Shown one piece after another: positions 52,253-61,068 of a stretch of 64,000 nt of DNA. Location: assembly GCA_964489555.1 (NCBI GenBank), contig CAZAZF010000001.1, forward strand, positions 124,001-188,000, given 5' to 3'. How positions within the stretch are numbered: the first letter of the stretch is position 1; every line of letters starts with the position of its first letter. Source of the stretch: JAAZGD01 sp964489555. GTDB lineage: Bacteria; Bacillota; Clostridia; Peptostreptococcales; Anaerovoracaceae. Under the pieces are notes generated by a model. That model had not been told where the DNA came from, made no database searches, and worked only from the letters and a program-made list of their open reading frames with translations. The position numbers and the translations under genes were made by a program.

Positions 52253-54034
52253 ATGGGAGAGCATCGCGAGAAAACGCAAATTAACGGGGCGGATTTAACT
52301 CAGTGGTTTTTATTTGGCGCAAAAGAAGTGGCAGAAAACAGAACGGAACTGAACCGGATAAACTATTTTCCCGTGGCCGATGGAGACACCGGAACGAATT
52401 TACACTATACTCTTCAGCGTATGATCCAACATGGCTCACCCAAACCATCTTTTCAGGAAGCAATGAGGCAACTATCCGACGCAGCCCTTTCCAATGCCCG
52501 TGGAAACTCCGGCATCATTTTTGCTTCTTACATCAACGGGATGGCCAAAGAAAGCAGGGCTTACGAACAAGTTACCACCAAAGAGTTTAGTGAAATTGCT
52601 TCCGGGGCAGTGGATTCCCTCTACGAAGCGGTCCAAGAACCTGTTGAAGGAACTATGATCAGTGTCATAAAAGAGTGGGCTGTTTTTTTGCGCGAACATG
52701 GCGAAGAGATTACCGGTTTTCGCACCCTCTTTTCCAAAGCATATTCTCATGCCCATGAAGCCCTATTAAAAACCACCGAGCAACTGGCGGTTTTAAAGGA
52801 ACACAAAGTGGTTGATTCCGGCGCTGCCGGTTTTGTTCATTTTTTAAAGGGAATGAATGATTTTTTCGGATCTTCCCCAAACTTTTCCAACAACACCTGG
52901 GCACAAAAAGAAAATTCCCAATCTTTGTTAAAAGCGGACCCTCCACAATATCGGTATTGTACGGAACTACTAGTTCAACCGCACCAATTCCTCCCCTCTG
53001 AAAAACTGAAAAAGGAGTTGGATTCCTTCGGAGATTCTTTAGTGGTAGTAACAGGAGCCGAAAAAACAAAAATTCACATTCATACCGACCGCCCCGACCT
53101 TGTGCTTCAAAAAATGGAGGCTCACGGGATTATCCTTGAGCAAAAGGTAGACGAATTAGAGGAGGTTGAGCTTGCAAATAAACAAAGCATAGGCCTTCTT
53201 ACCGATTCCATCGCGGACTTACCGGAATCTTATAAAAAAGAAAATCACATTCATACTCTTCCTCTCAGTATTGTATTTGGTGACGATTGGTATTTGGACA
53301 AACAAACCATCACATTACCTCAGGTTATCCAAAAAATCGAAGCTCGAACAGAGCACCCCACCAGCTCTCAACCGGAGCCCAGTAGAATTCGAGTCTTTTT
53401 AGAAAAATACGCAGAACAATATGAATCCCTTATTTTCATTACCGTTTCTTCCCAGATGAGTGGTACCTATCAATCCGTAATCAAGGAAGCCAAAGCGCTT
53501 GGGTTGGAAGAAGATCGGCTCACGGTCATTGACAGCAAATTAAATTCGGGGGCCCAAGGATTGTTGGTAATGAAAGCCTGTGAAATGTTAAAAAATGAAT
53601 TGCCCAAAGAAGAAATTACATCAAGAATCAAGGAAACCATTGTCAAAACAAAAATTTATGTTTGCTTGAATACCATCGAATACGCTGCAAAGGGCGGAAG
53701 AGTTTCCAATACCGTGGGGGCCGTGGGGATGGCACTGAAAATTCGTCCCATCATGTCCATCGATAGAGAAGGAAAAGGAACCACCTTTGGCATGGGTTTT
53801 TCCCAAGCCTATCTCACTCGAAAGATTTTTTCGTTAATGAAAAAAGCCATGAAAGACACAGGGATTGAAGACTATGCCATCGTACATGCTCTAAACCCGA
53901 AGTTGGCCCGGGAATACGCCCAACGGCTTACTCCCTTAGTGGGAAAACCGCCTCTCTTCGTGGAAGAGATTTCTTCTCTGGTGGCCATCCATTCCGGCCC
54001 AGGATCCGTTGCTCTTTGTTTAATTGAGAAATAA
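52253..54034 (+). CDS. DhaL-DegV fusion, probable fatty-acid kinase (FakA-like plus FakB-like)
   Basis: A 593-residue fusion. The N-terminal DhaL kinase domain (about residues 10-205) has the Mg-ATP aspartates in DGDTGTNL (D43, D45) and NARGNSGIIFA. A linker of about 100 residues resembles the middle part of FakA. From about residue 313 there is a DegV (FakB) domain with IGLLTDSIADLPESY, TSSQPEPSRI and VSSQMSGTYQS, which bind the fatty-acid carboxylate. In Staphylococcus the two are separate proteins that phosphorylate exogenous fatty acids; here binding and kinase parts share one chain. It has its own ATG behind GGGAGGAAAGCGC and is followed closely by two membrane proteins. Confidence 0.88.
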   Translation: MGEHREKTQINGADLTQWFLFGAKEVAENRTELNRINYFPVADGDTGTNLHYTLQRMIQHGSPKPSFQEAMRQLSDAALSNARGNSGIIFASYINGMAKESRAYEQVTTKEFSEIASGAVDSLYEAVQEPVEGTMISVIKEWAVFLREHGEEITGFRTLFSKAYSHAHEALLKTTEQLAVLKEHKVVDSGAAGFVHFLKGMNDFFGSSPNFSNNTWAQKENSQSLLKADPPQYRYCTELLVQPHQFLPSEKLKKELDSFGDSLVVVTGAEKTKIHIHTDRPDLVLQKMEAHGIILEQKVDELEEVELANKQSIGLLTDSIADLPESYKKENHIHTLPLSIVFGDDWYLDKQTITLPQVIQKIEARTEHPTSSQPEPSRIRVFLEKYAEQYESLIFITVSSQMSGTYQSVIKEAKALGLEEDRLTVIDSKLNSGAQGLLVMKACEMLKNELPKEEITSRIKETIVKTKIYVCLNTIEYAAKGGRVSNTVGAVGMALKIRPIMSIDREGKGTTFGMGFSQAYLTRKIFSLMKKAMKDTGIEDYAIVHALNPKLAREYAQRLTPLVGKPPLFVEEISSLVAIHSGPGSVALCLIEK

Positions 54035-54047
54035 AGGAGGGATTCCA

Positions 54048-54830
54048 TTGCAAATTGTGTTTTTTGATGTGCTACTCTTAGTTCTTGCTTACTTCACCGC
54101 TTTTTTTATCATGGGAACCATCTTGAAAAACAATTCCATCGTAGATATCGGTTGGGGTATGGGTTTTGTTTTGATTGCTTGGTATCTATTGACGGAAAGC
54201 AACCAATCCTATGTTCCCCAAACTTTGATGACACTCCTGGTCTCCGTTTGGGGTATTCGTTTGTTCTACCATATTATGAAACGAAACATAGGCAAAGAAG
54301 AAGATTTCCGATACCGAACATGGCGGGAAGAATGGGGTAAATGGGTGATTCCAAGGGCCTTTTTTCAAGTGTATATGCTACAGGGGTTTTTCATGCTTCT
54401 CATCGCACTGCCCCTGATTTTAGTCAGGAATCAAGAAGGAGACTATTACCGCTTTATATTACTATTTGGCCTTGCCGTATGGATTATCGGCTTCTTTTTC
54501 GAATCCGTGGGGGACCGGCAACTCAAAGATTTTTTAGAGGATTCTTCCAACAAGGGTCGAATCATGAACCAAGGGCTGTGGCGGTATACCAGGCATCCCA
54601 ACTATTTCGGAGAAGCCACCATGTGGTGGGGCATCTTCCTTCTGGCCATGGCAGGAAAAACCTCTCTTTTAGCCATTATCAGCCCCATTACCATCACTTT
54701 CCTCTTATTGTTCGTCTCCGGGGTACCACTACTTGAAAAATCCATGAAAAAGGTCCCCGGCTATCAAGAATATGCCAAAAATACATCCATATTCTTTCCG
54801 TTACCTCCAAAAAAAAGAAAGGAGTCCTAA
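54048..54830 (+). CDS. DUF1295 family membrane protein (ICMT/steroid-reductase-like)
   Basis: A 260-residue membrane protein with about six hydrophobic segments. The C-terminal motif SNKGRIMNQGLWRYTRHPNYFGEATMWWGIFL is the NAD(P)H- or SAM-binding signature shared by DUF1295, isoprenylcysteine methyltransferases and sterol reductases. The start is a TTG at 54048 with GGAGGG six bases upstream. The actual substrate is unknown; a lipid is likely. It sits between the fatty-acid kinase fusion and a DUF2177 gene. Confidence 0.8.
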   Translation: MQIVFFDVLLLVLAYFTAFFIMGTILKNNSIVDIGWGMGFVLIAWYLLTESNQSYVPQTLMTLLVSVWGIRLFYHIMKRNIGKEEDFRYRTWREEWGKWVIPRAFFQVYMLQGFFMLLIALPLILVRNQEGDYYRFILLFGLAVWIIGFFFESVGDRQLKDFLEDSSNKGRIMNQGLWRYTRHPNYFGEATMWWGIFLLAMAGKTSLLAIISPITITFLLLFVSGVPLLEKSMKKVPGYQEYAKNTSIFFPLPPKKRKES

Positions 54831-55244
54831 ATGGAATGGTTGCTTACTCTTTCCGGCCTGAAGAATCTTCTGATAACCATTGTGGTTTTCCTGGCCATCG
54901 ACATGCTCTGGTTATTGGTCATTTCGAAGAATTTATATGCCAAATACCTGGGTTATTTAATGACAGACCAAGTAAAAGTAGGAGCTGCCGCCCTATTCTA
55001 TTTCCTCTTCGTGGTAGGCCTTCTCTTTTTCGTTATTAATCCGGCTCTTGCTAAAGACAGTTGGACCTATGCTCTCTTTGCCGGAATGTTCTTTGGACTA
55101 ATCACTTATGCCACGTATGATCTCACCAGTCTGGCCGTCATTAAGGATTGGCCTGTCACTATTACCATCATCGATTTAATCTGGGGCACCTTCTTGAGCG
55201 GCACCACCGCATGGATCAGCTTTTTGTTCATTAAATTATTTTAG
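54831..55244 (+). CDS. DUF2177 family membrane protein
   Basis: A 137-residue protein with four predicted membrane helices and the family's pattern IDMLWLLVISKNLY near the start and ATYDLTSLAVIKDWP followed by WGT in the last third. It begins directly after the DUF1295 stop and is presumably co-translated; this pairing recurs in other bacteria. No function is known. Confidence 0.82.
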   Translation: MEWLLTLSGLKNLLITIVVFLAIDMLWLLVISKNLYAKYLGYLMTDQVKVGAAALFYFLFVVGLLFFVINPALAKDSWTYALFAGMFFGLITYATYDLTSLAVIKDWPVTITIIDLIWGTFLSGTTAWISFLFIKLF

Positions 55245-55284
55245 TTCATTGTTTTAACACCATTTTACCGCCACATAGTTAAAA

Positions 55285-55316
55285 GCTCCTTCTCAAATGA
55301 AAAGGAGCCTTTTTTT
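55285..55316. terminator. Bidirectional terminator between DUF2177 and the aminotransferase
   Basis: Stem GCTCCTT / AAGGAGC with a loop of about ten bases, flanked by AAAA and a run of seven T. It serves the two convergent units. Confidence 0.85.
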
Positions 55317-55339
55317 GTAGAACAATACATATTCAATGG

Positions 55340-56665
55340 TTATTTAATCATGTTGTCAACAGAATCCAAAACCTTGTCCATAATAGCCATGGCCTTCTTC
55401 AATTCCTCTTCCGTAATGATTAGTGGAGGCGCAACCATAATCATATTTTCATGGCTATAGGTTACAAATCCCTCTTTCTTTAGCATCCCTAGAATTTTAC
55501 CCATCATTCCTTCCGGATCTTTACCAAATGGGACAATCGCTTCCCCGGTTTCTTTGTTTTTCACAAGCTCTACCATGGAAAACAGCCCTATGTGACGAAC
55601 TTGTCCAACGCACGCATGTTTTTCCACCAGTTCGTCTTCCAAGGAAGCCAAAACCGGAGCCAGTTTTTTTACATTTTCGGCCACATTTAGCCTCTTGTAT
55701 TCAGCGATGGTGGCTACAGCAGCAGCACAACCCATCGGATGAGCAGAATATGTCAGACCGCAATACATAACATTATTTTCAAAATACTCCGCAATTTTTT
55801 TGCCAACAATCACTCCGCCCAAAGGAACGTACCCACAAGTAGATCCTTTTGCAAAAGTCACCAAATCTGGAACAATATCAAACTGCTGGAATGCAAAGGC
55901 TGTCCCTGTTCTGTACCATCCGGCCATAACTTCATCACACACCAATAAAATTTCATACTTATCACATAACTCTCGAACACCCTTCAAGTATCCTTTGGGA
56001 GGAATTTGAACCCCATTGGAACCAACTACAGTTTCTAAGAAAATAGCGGCAATGAGCTCTGGACCTTCATACTTTATCTGGTTTTCTAACAACTCTAAAT
56101 AGAAAGCGGTTACTTCATCTTCATTATTGAATTTACAAGCTTTCGGAGCCCTATAGGCATAAGGTCCATCAAACTTAATAAACCCGGGGCCACCCGGTTC
56201 ATTGGCAAAATGTCTCGGCTCACCCGTTAACATCCCGGCGCCAGCACTGGATCCGTGATAAGAACGATACATGGAAAACACCTTCCATTTTTTTGTATAC
56301 ATTTTTACCAACTTAAGTGCATTCTCATTCGCCTCTGCACCAGCATTGGTAAAAAACACTTTCGCGTCTTCCATGCCGGAAGCTTCCACAATGGCTTTTG
56401 CCGCCTCGGATCGAACATCCAATGCATATCCCGGGCCAATAAACGGAAGTTTTTCCGCCTGCGCCTTAATGGCATCAATTACCACTTTATTACCGTGGCC
56501 CAGATTCAGATTCACCAGCTGGCTGGACATATCCATATATTGATTTCCATCTTCATCCCAAAAATAAATGCCTTCTGCTTTTGTGACCACCATAGGACTT
56601 AGCTTTCCTTGAGCTGACCAGGAGTGAAGATTGTACTTCAAACTCATTTCTTTGATTCCTGACAT
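55340..56665 (-). CDS. Class III omega-aminotransferase (taurine/beta-alanine/GABA type)
   Basis: A 441-residue PLP enzyme distinct from the one at 14846-16126. Motifs: HSWSAQGKLSPMVV at the start, GAEANENALK, CDEVMAGWYRTG with the PLP aspartate, and FAKGSTCGYVPLGG with the Schiff-base lysine. The closest recognisable families are taurine- and other omega-amino acid:pyruvate or 2-oxoglutarate aminotransferases. The product would be an aldehyde acid, which suits the aldehyde dehydrogenase encoded 75 bases upstream. I chose the ATG at 56665 behind AGTAAAGGAGATAAAA. Taurine, beta-alanine and GABA remain candidates. Confidence 0.85.
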   Translation of the reverse strand: MSGIKEMSLKYNLHSWSAQGKLSPMVVTKAEGIYFWDEDGNQYMDMSSQLVNLNLGHGNKVVIDAIKAQAEKLPFIGPGYALDVRSEAAKAIVEASGMEDAKVFFTNAGAEANENALKLVKMYTKKWKVFSMYRSYHGSSAGAGMLTGEPRHFANEPGGPGFIKFDGPYAYRAPKACKFNNEDEVTAFYLELLENQIKYEGPELIAAIFLETVVGSNGVQIPPKGYLKGVRELCDKYEILLVCDEVMAGWYRTGTAFAFQQFDIVPDLVTFAKGSTCGYVPLGGVIVGKKIAEYFENNVMYCGLTYSAHPMGCAAAVATIAEYKRLNVAENVKKLAPVLASLEDELVEKHACVGQVRHIGLFSMVELVKNKETGEAIVPFGKDPEGMMGKILGMLKKEGFVTYSHENMIMVAPPLIITEEELKKAMAIMDKVLDSVDNMIK

Positions 56666-56740
56666 TTTTATCTCCTTTACTATAATCATATAACCAAACG
56701 GATTCAATTAATAGAATCTTTCCTCCAGAGTCTCTGGAGA

Positions 56741-58168
56741 CTATGCGTCGATTTTAGCCTTTAATGCCGCATTGTCGAAAAGAGCTTCATCAGTAGGTTG
56801 GAAGGAAGGAATCTCTCGAGCCACATAAGTAAAGTTGAGAAGATCTTTCCATGTTGCATTGTGGGAGATGGAATTATGGCCCCAGGTTCCGCATCCCAAT
56901 GTCATAGACATGGGGAATCCACAAACCCAAGAACCGGAGTTTGACAAGGATTGTGGAAGGTTCACACATACCTTACATACCGGCATTTTTTCTCCCAAAT
57001 ATGCCACTCTCTCTTTTACACTGGTATGAATTCCACAGCTATGGCCTAGTCCTTGATATTCCAAAGTTTTCCGCATCATATCAACTGCTTCTTCAAAGTT
57101 CTTGGCTTTTCGAACAGCGGCTACCGGACTAAGTTTTTCACCTGCAAATGGAAATTCATTCCCGTATCCACCAGTTTCTTCAACAAAAATAGCCCTTGTA
57201 GTTTCCGGCGCGTCAATCCCGGACATTTTAGCAATTTCTGTTGCTACTTTGGCAACAATCTGACGGTTTAAAACATGATTCTCCGGAGATTCCGGCCACA
57301 TCATTTTCAACAACTTGGCCTTGTCTTCAGATCCTTCTTTAACAAAATGAACGCCAACTTTTTCCATGGCCGCTACGAACTCATCGTAACACTCTTCTAA
57401 TACAACCACCGTATTTTCTGTGGAACATGAAGTTGCTCCGTCAAAAGTTTTAGATCTTATAATCATGTCTGCTACTTTATCCATGTCGGTTGTGCCATCT
57501 ACAATACTTACAACATTTCCAGTTCCAACACCGATAGCTGGAGTTCCAGAAGAATAAGCTTGTCTAACCATGGGGGTTCCACCAGTTGCTAAGATAAAGT
57601 CTGCTTGCTCCATCAAGGCTTGAGAAGCTTCAACCGATACAAATTCAGGGTCAATTGACTGAACTAAATCAGCAGGAGCACCCATTTTAACGATGGCTTC
57701 ACGAATTGCTTCTGTAACTGCAACATTAGTTTTTCTCGCTTTGGGATGAGGTGCCAAGATTACAGCATTTCTGGTTTTCAAAGCCATGAGAGACTTTACA
57801 ACAGGCGTAGCTTCCCCATTGGTTACAGGAATAATTGCTCCGATAACGCCCATGGGTTTTGCATATTTTTCAACACCTTTTGCTTCGTCTGTTTCAACCA
57901 AACCAACGGATTTTTCGCCTTTCATTTGGAAATATGTTCCCTTAACTTTGGCAAACATTTTTCCCTGCTTGTCCTTCGGAACCCCCATTCCGGATTCCTC
58001 AACCAGCATTTCACCAAATTTTAGTGCAACATCCGGTTTCGTTAATGCATAAGCTACAGCAAAAGTCAATTCATCCACTTGCTCTTGGGTGAAGTTCTCT
58101 GCAATAGCTTGTGCAGCTCTGGCTTTCGCAATAAGACCTGCTACATACTCATTGTAATTTACTGACAT
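56741..58168 (-). CDS. CoA-acylating aldehyde dehydrogenase
   Basis: A 475-residue aldehyde dehydrogenase of the acylating group (related to the AdhE N-terminal domain, SauS and succinate-semialdehyde dehydrogenases). It has PVTNGEATPVVKSLMALK, the nucleotide site ATGGTPMVRQAY, the catalytic cysteine in FDGATSCSTENTVVV, and the C-terminal MTLGCGTWGHNSISHN typical of CoA-dependent members. It would turn the aldehyde from the neighbouring transaminase into an acyl-CoA with NAD+ and CoA, saving the energy as a thioester. First gene after the sigma-54 promoter. Confidence 0.88.
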   Translation of the reverse strand: MSVNYNEYVAGLIAKARAAQAIAENFTQEQVDELTFAVAYALTKPDVALKFGEMLVEESGMGVPKDKQGKMFAKVKGTYFQMKGEKSVGLVETDEAKGVEKYAKPMGVIGAIIPVTNGEATPVVKSLMALKTRNAVILAPHPKARKTNVAVTEAIREAIVKMGAPADLVQSIDPEFVSVEASQALMEQADFILATGGTPMVRQAYSSGTPAIGVGTGNVVSIVDGTTDMDKVADMIIRSKTFDGATSCSTENTVVVLEECYDEFVAAMEKVGVHFVKEGSEDKAKLLKMMWPESPENHVLNRQIVAKVATEIAKMSGIDAPETTRAIFVEETGGYGNEFPFAGEKLSPVAAVRKAKNFEEAVDMMRKTLEYQGLGHSCGIHTSVKERVAYLGEKMPVCKVCVNLPQSLSNSGSWVCGFPMSMTLGCGTWGHNSISHNATWKDLLNFTYVAREIPSFQPTDEALFDNAALKAKIDA

Positions 58169-58210
58169 TGAATACCCTCCTTAGATAAAAAAAGTAAACG
58201 GCTTGCCATA

Positions 58211-58236
58211 GCATCGAGAGGCATATCTCTGGATGC
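58211..58236 (-). other. 5'-leader hairpin before the aldehyde dehydrogenase gene
   Basis: GCATCGAGAG pairs with CTCTGGATGC (one mismatch) around a GCATAT loop, within the roughly 90-base leader between the predicted sigma-54 start and the gene. It could stabilise the mRNA or regulate translation. Confidence 0.5.
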
Positions 58237-58267
58237 CACAGTAAATTCATACTACCTTAATGAAATA

Positions 58268-58283
58268 TGCAAATTTTATGCCA
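58268..58283 (-). promoter_or_regulatory. Sigma-54 promoter of the aldehyde dehydrogenase-aminotransferase operon
   Basis: On the minus strand TGGCATAAAATTTGCA fits TGGCAYRNNNNTTGCA exactly. The predicted start is near 58256. The paralogous activator gene ends about 155 bases upstream. Confidence 0.9.
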
Positions 58284-58340
58284 GCCTAAATCATAAGGAG
58301 AACCCTCTATTTTTCAACCTTTCTTGTTCAAAAAAACGAA

Positions 58341-58366
58341 GGGGCGATACATAAATGTATCGCCCC
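58341..58366 (-). terminator. Regulator terminator overlapping an activator-site palindrome
   Basis: GGGGCGATACAT / ATGTATCGCCCC is a 12-bp stem with a 2-base loop, followed on the minus strand by CTTCG and seven T. It ends the regulator transcript. Its core GATACATAAATGTATC (58346-58361) is also a 16-bp near-perfect palindrome of the activator-site type, centred about 97 bases upstream of the sigma-54 start. Confidence 0.75.
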
Positions 58367-58424
58367 CCATAACACATATTATTTTTTCTTCCCAGACCCT
58401 TTCTGTTTCAAACACAATCGGAGT

Positions 58425-58440
58425 GATGCACATTTGTATC
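58425..58440. promoter_or_regulatory. Upstream activator site of operon 2
   Basis: GATGCACATTTGTATC, 16 bases, mixes the GATGC half-site of operon 1 with the GTATC half-site of operon 2. It is centred about 176 bases upstream of the predicted start and overlaps the last bases of the regulator gene. Confidence 0.55.
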
Positions 58441-59827
58441 ATCGATTACTATATGTATCGCGTTCATTCCGGATACCATATCGCCCCATCTTCCTAACCA
58501 CAGTAGGCTGACTGACTCCAAGAGCCTTTGCCATGCTTCGGGTGGAACCATGCTTTTTTAACGCAGATTCCAATAAATCTTTTTCAAATTCAGCCACTGC
58601 TTCGGAAAAGGACTTATCCCCTTTTCCCTCGGGTTGCTTTCTACTATGTTCCAACAAATAAGAAGGTACATTTTCAGGCTTCACTACCGAGTCTCTGGTG
58701 GTAATCACCAGCCTCTCAATAATATTTTCCACTTCACGAGCATTCCCCGGCCAAGAGTAGGTGAGCAGAATAGCCAAAGCCTGGGGATCAATTACCTTGT
58801 TTTCCCCCAGTCGTGTATTTAATTGATAAAGACTGGTATGGATCAGCGGAAGAATATCCTCTTTTCGCTCTCTTAACGGAGGAACATTGATGGGAACTAC
58901 ATTAAGGCGATAATACAAATCCTCACGAAACTTTCCCTGCTCCACCAGTGACCGCAACTCTCGATTAGTAGCAGAAATGATTCTCACATCTACAGGGATG
59001 CTTTTTACTCCACCCACTCTCTTAAATTCTCGTTCTTGAATTACTTGCAACAGTTTTACTTGAAGGTTCAATGGCAACTCAGAGATTTCATCGAGAAAGA
59101 TAGTACCTCCTTCTGCCTCTTGGAATAGGCCAATCTTTCCCTCCGCACGAGAACCGGTAAACGCTCCTCTTTCATAACCAAAAAGTTCTGATTCCATCAA
59201 ATTCTCAGGAATTGCACCGCAATTCACCGTAACGAAAGGCTTGTTTTTTCGATGACCGTTCTTATGAAGGTACTTGGCAATCAGCCCTTTCCCCACCCCA
59301 GACTCCCCGGTAATCAACACTGTAGAATCCACATCAGCCAAACGCTTTGCCAGCTGTAGCACATTGTACATTGGCTGACTGACTGCCACAATTTCTTCGT
59401 CTCCATATTTATGGGGGATATGTAACTTCTTTAGCTTGCTTTGGGCACTCTCCAGCTCTTTTTGAAGATGGCTCAATTCCGTAATGTCCCGGGAGGTAGT
59501 GATAATTTGAGAAATTTCTCCGTTTTCATCAAAGACCGGAATGCCGGTGCTCAAAATCTGCTTACCCACCCGATTCTCATGAATTAAGGTGACTTCCTTT
59601 TTTTCTTCCATCACCTTAATGGTGACAGAAGGGCTAAATACACCTTGCCGTTCCAATTCACCAGCGGATTTGCCGACTATATCCCCTCTTTCAATCTCGT
59701 ACAACTGGGCACAGGCCTCATTACACCACAATGTAACGCCATCCCTATCATCGATAAAAATCGCATCCTTTACACTATTCAACACCGCCACCAATTCATC
59801 GATGGTAAATTCTTTCTCCGTTTTCAT
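58439..59827 (-). CDS. Sigma-54-dependent transcriptional activator with PAS sensor (regulator 2)
   Basis: A 462-residue paralogue of regulator 1: a PAS domain (residues about 8-125, DAIFIDDRDGVTLWCNEACAQLYEIERGDIVG), an AAA+ domain with Walker A GESGVGKG, contact loop GAFTGS, Walker B GGTIFLDEIS, and a C-terminal HTH (STRSMAKALGVSQPTVVRKM). The last loop residue differs from the consensus Ala. There is no receiver domain. The next gene downstream is the operon with a perfect sigma-54 promoter, its obvious target. It follows the VWA gene by 46 bases on the same strand, so it may also be read from that operon. Confidence 0.92.
   Translation of the reverse strand: MKTEKEFTIDELVAVLNSVKDAIFIDDRDGVTLWCNEACAQLYEIERGDIVGKSAGELERQGVFSPSVTIKVMEEKKEVTLIHENRVGKQILSTGIPVFDENGEISQIITTSRDITELSHLQKELESAQSKLKKLHIPHKYGDEEIVAVSQPMYNVLQLAKRLADVDSTVLITGESGVGKGLIAKYLHKNGHRKNKPFVTVNCGAIPENLMESELFGYERGAFTGSRAEGKIGLFQEAEGGTIFLDEISELPLNLQVKLLQVIQEREFKRVGGVKSIPVDVRIISATNRELRSLVEQGKFREDLYYRLNVVPINVPPLRERKEDILPLIHTSLYQLNTRLGENKVIDPQALAILLTYSWPGNAREVENIIERLVITTRDSVVKPENVPSYLLEHSRKQPEGKGDKSFSEAVAEFEKDLLESALKKHGSTRSMAKALGVSQPTVVRKMGRYGIRNERDTYSNR
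58444..58459. promoter_or_regulatory. Possible third activator site, inside the regulator's 3' end
   Basis: GATTACTATATGTATC keeps one good half-site (GTATC) and a degenerate second. It is 19 bases from the previous site and lies within codons of the regulator's C-terminus. Confidence 0.35.
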
Positions 59828-59873
59828 TCCACCTTTATTATACCTTATGTTGCATCAACAGAAAAGAAACTCT

Positions 59874-61067
59874 CTATTTCGTTAACAGTTTCTTGATTCC
59901 TTTATCAAGACCCTCGATGGTTAACTCAAACATGGGAAACACCTTGCCGATTTCCTCAATGGTTTCAGAACCATATACCCGGGGCCAGTCTTTTTCGGAT
60001 ATGGGATTTAGCCATATGCTATTTTTATACCTTCTCTTGATTTTTTTCAACCATTCAATTCCCAGTTCCTCATTATACATACCAAGAATGCAATTCCCAC
60101 CTTTCATGAACAATTCAGAACGAGCCATAGTAGCATCTCCAACCAACACCACTTTATAGTCCTCTCCCAAATTTGAAAAAACCCAATCCGTGTCAACCCA
60201 ATCATTCCGCTTGCACAACGGGGTCCGGTATAAATGCTCATAAATACAATTGTGAAAATAAAAAACCTTTAAATCCTTAAAATGATTCGCTTGGCTAACC
60301 GATTGAAATAATCGGTTGCATAGCTTACTGTAGGGCATCATGGAACCGTCCGAATCGATTAACAAAAGAATTTTAACAGTATTTTTTCGAGGTTTCTCAT
60401 ATACCAAGTGCAACAGGCCGGCTTGGTTCGAGGTTTCTTTTATAGTCCCATCAATATCCAACTCCGTTAAACGCACATCTACTCGGGAGGAGTACTGGCG
60501 AAGCTTCCGAAACGCCACTTGAAATTGGCGGATGTCCATCGTCTGGTCTTCTCGAAAATCCTTGAAGTTTCTTTCTCCAGCCACTTGCAGTGCGGATCGA
60601 TATCGGCTCTTCCCACCGGCTCGAATACCGGCAAGATGGTAACCGGAATGCCCTTGGGTTGAAGTACCTCCGGTGCCAATCCAATAACTACCTCCATCGT
60701 GTTTTTCCTTTTGCTCTTCCAATCTCTTCCGAAATGTCTCTAATAACTCCGGCAAATCTTTCCGCAGTAAATTCTCGAAATATCCATCCTCTCTTTCCAG
60801 AGGATCTATATTTTCTTCCAGCCAACTCCAAAATTCTTCCGGCAAGTCCTCCGGAGTACGAACGTCTTTAAAATACGCATAAAAACTCTGATCAAATCGA
60901 TCAAAATCCGCTTCACTCTTTACCAGAATCGAGCGGCACAGCTGGTAAAAACCAACAAAACTGGAATGGGCCAACCCCTTTTTTAAAGCGGCCATCAAAG
61001 TTAGCCATTCATCCATTGAAACATCAATACCAGAGCTTCTCAAAAAATAGAAAAATGATAAAAACAT
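59874..61067 (-). CDS. VWA domain protein of the CoxE/MoxR-partner type
   Basis: A 397-residue cytoplasmic protein whose C-terminal half is a von Willebrand A domain (VKILLLIDSDGSMMPYSKL). The metal-binding motif reads DSDGS where DxSxS is usual, an Asp at the first Ser position. The N-terminal half is charged and helical, with a Gly-rich linker (DGGSYWIGTGGTSTQGHSG) in between. It starts one base after the MoxR stop. MoxR-VWA pairs act as chaperone-like machines that insert cofactors or assemble complexes; the client here is unknown. Confidence 0.87.
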   Translation of the reverse strand: MFLSFFYFLRSSGIDVSMDEWLTLMAALKKGLAHSSFVGFYQLCRSILVKSEADFDRFDQSFYAYFKDVRTPEDLPEEFWSWLEENIDPLEREDGYFENLLRKDLPELLETFRKRLEEQKEKHDGGSYWIGTGGTSTQGHSGYHLAGIRAGGKSRYRSALQVAGERNFKDFREDQTMDIRQFQVAFRKLRQYSSRVDVRLTELDIDGTIKETSNQAGLLHLVYEKPRKNTVKILLLIDSDGSMMPYSKLCNRLFQSVSQANHFKDLKVFYFHNCIYEHLYRTPLCKRNDWVDTDWVFSNLGEDYKVVLVGDATMARSELFMKGGNCILGMYNEELGIEWLKKIKRRYKNSIWLNPISEKDWPRVYGSETIEEIGKVFPMFELTIEGLDKGIKKLLTK

Positions 61068-61068
61068 A

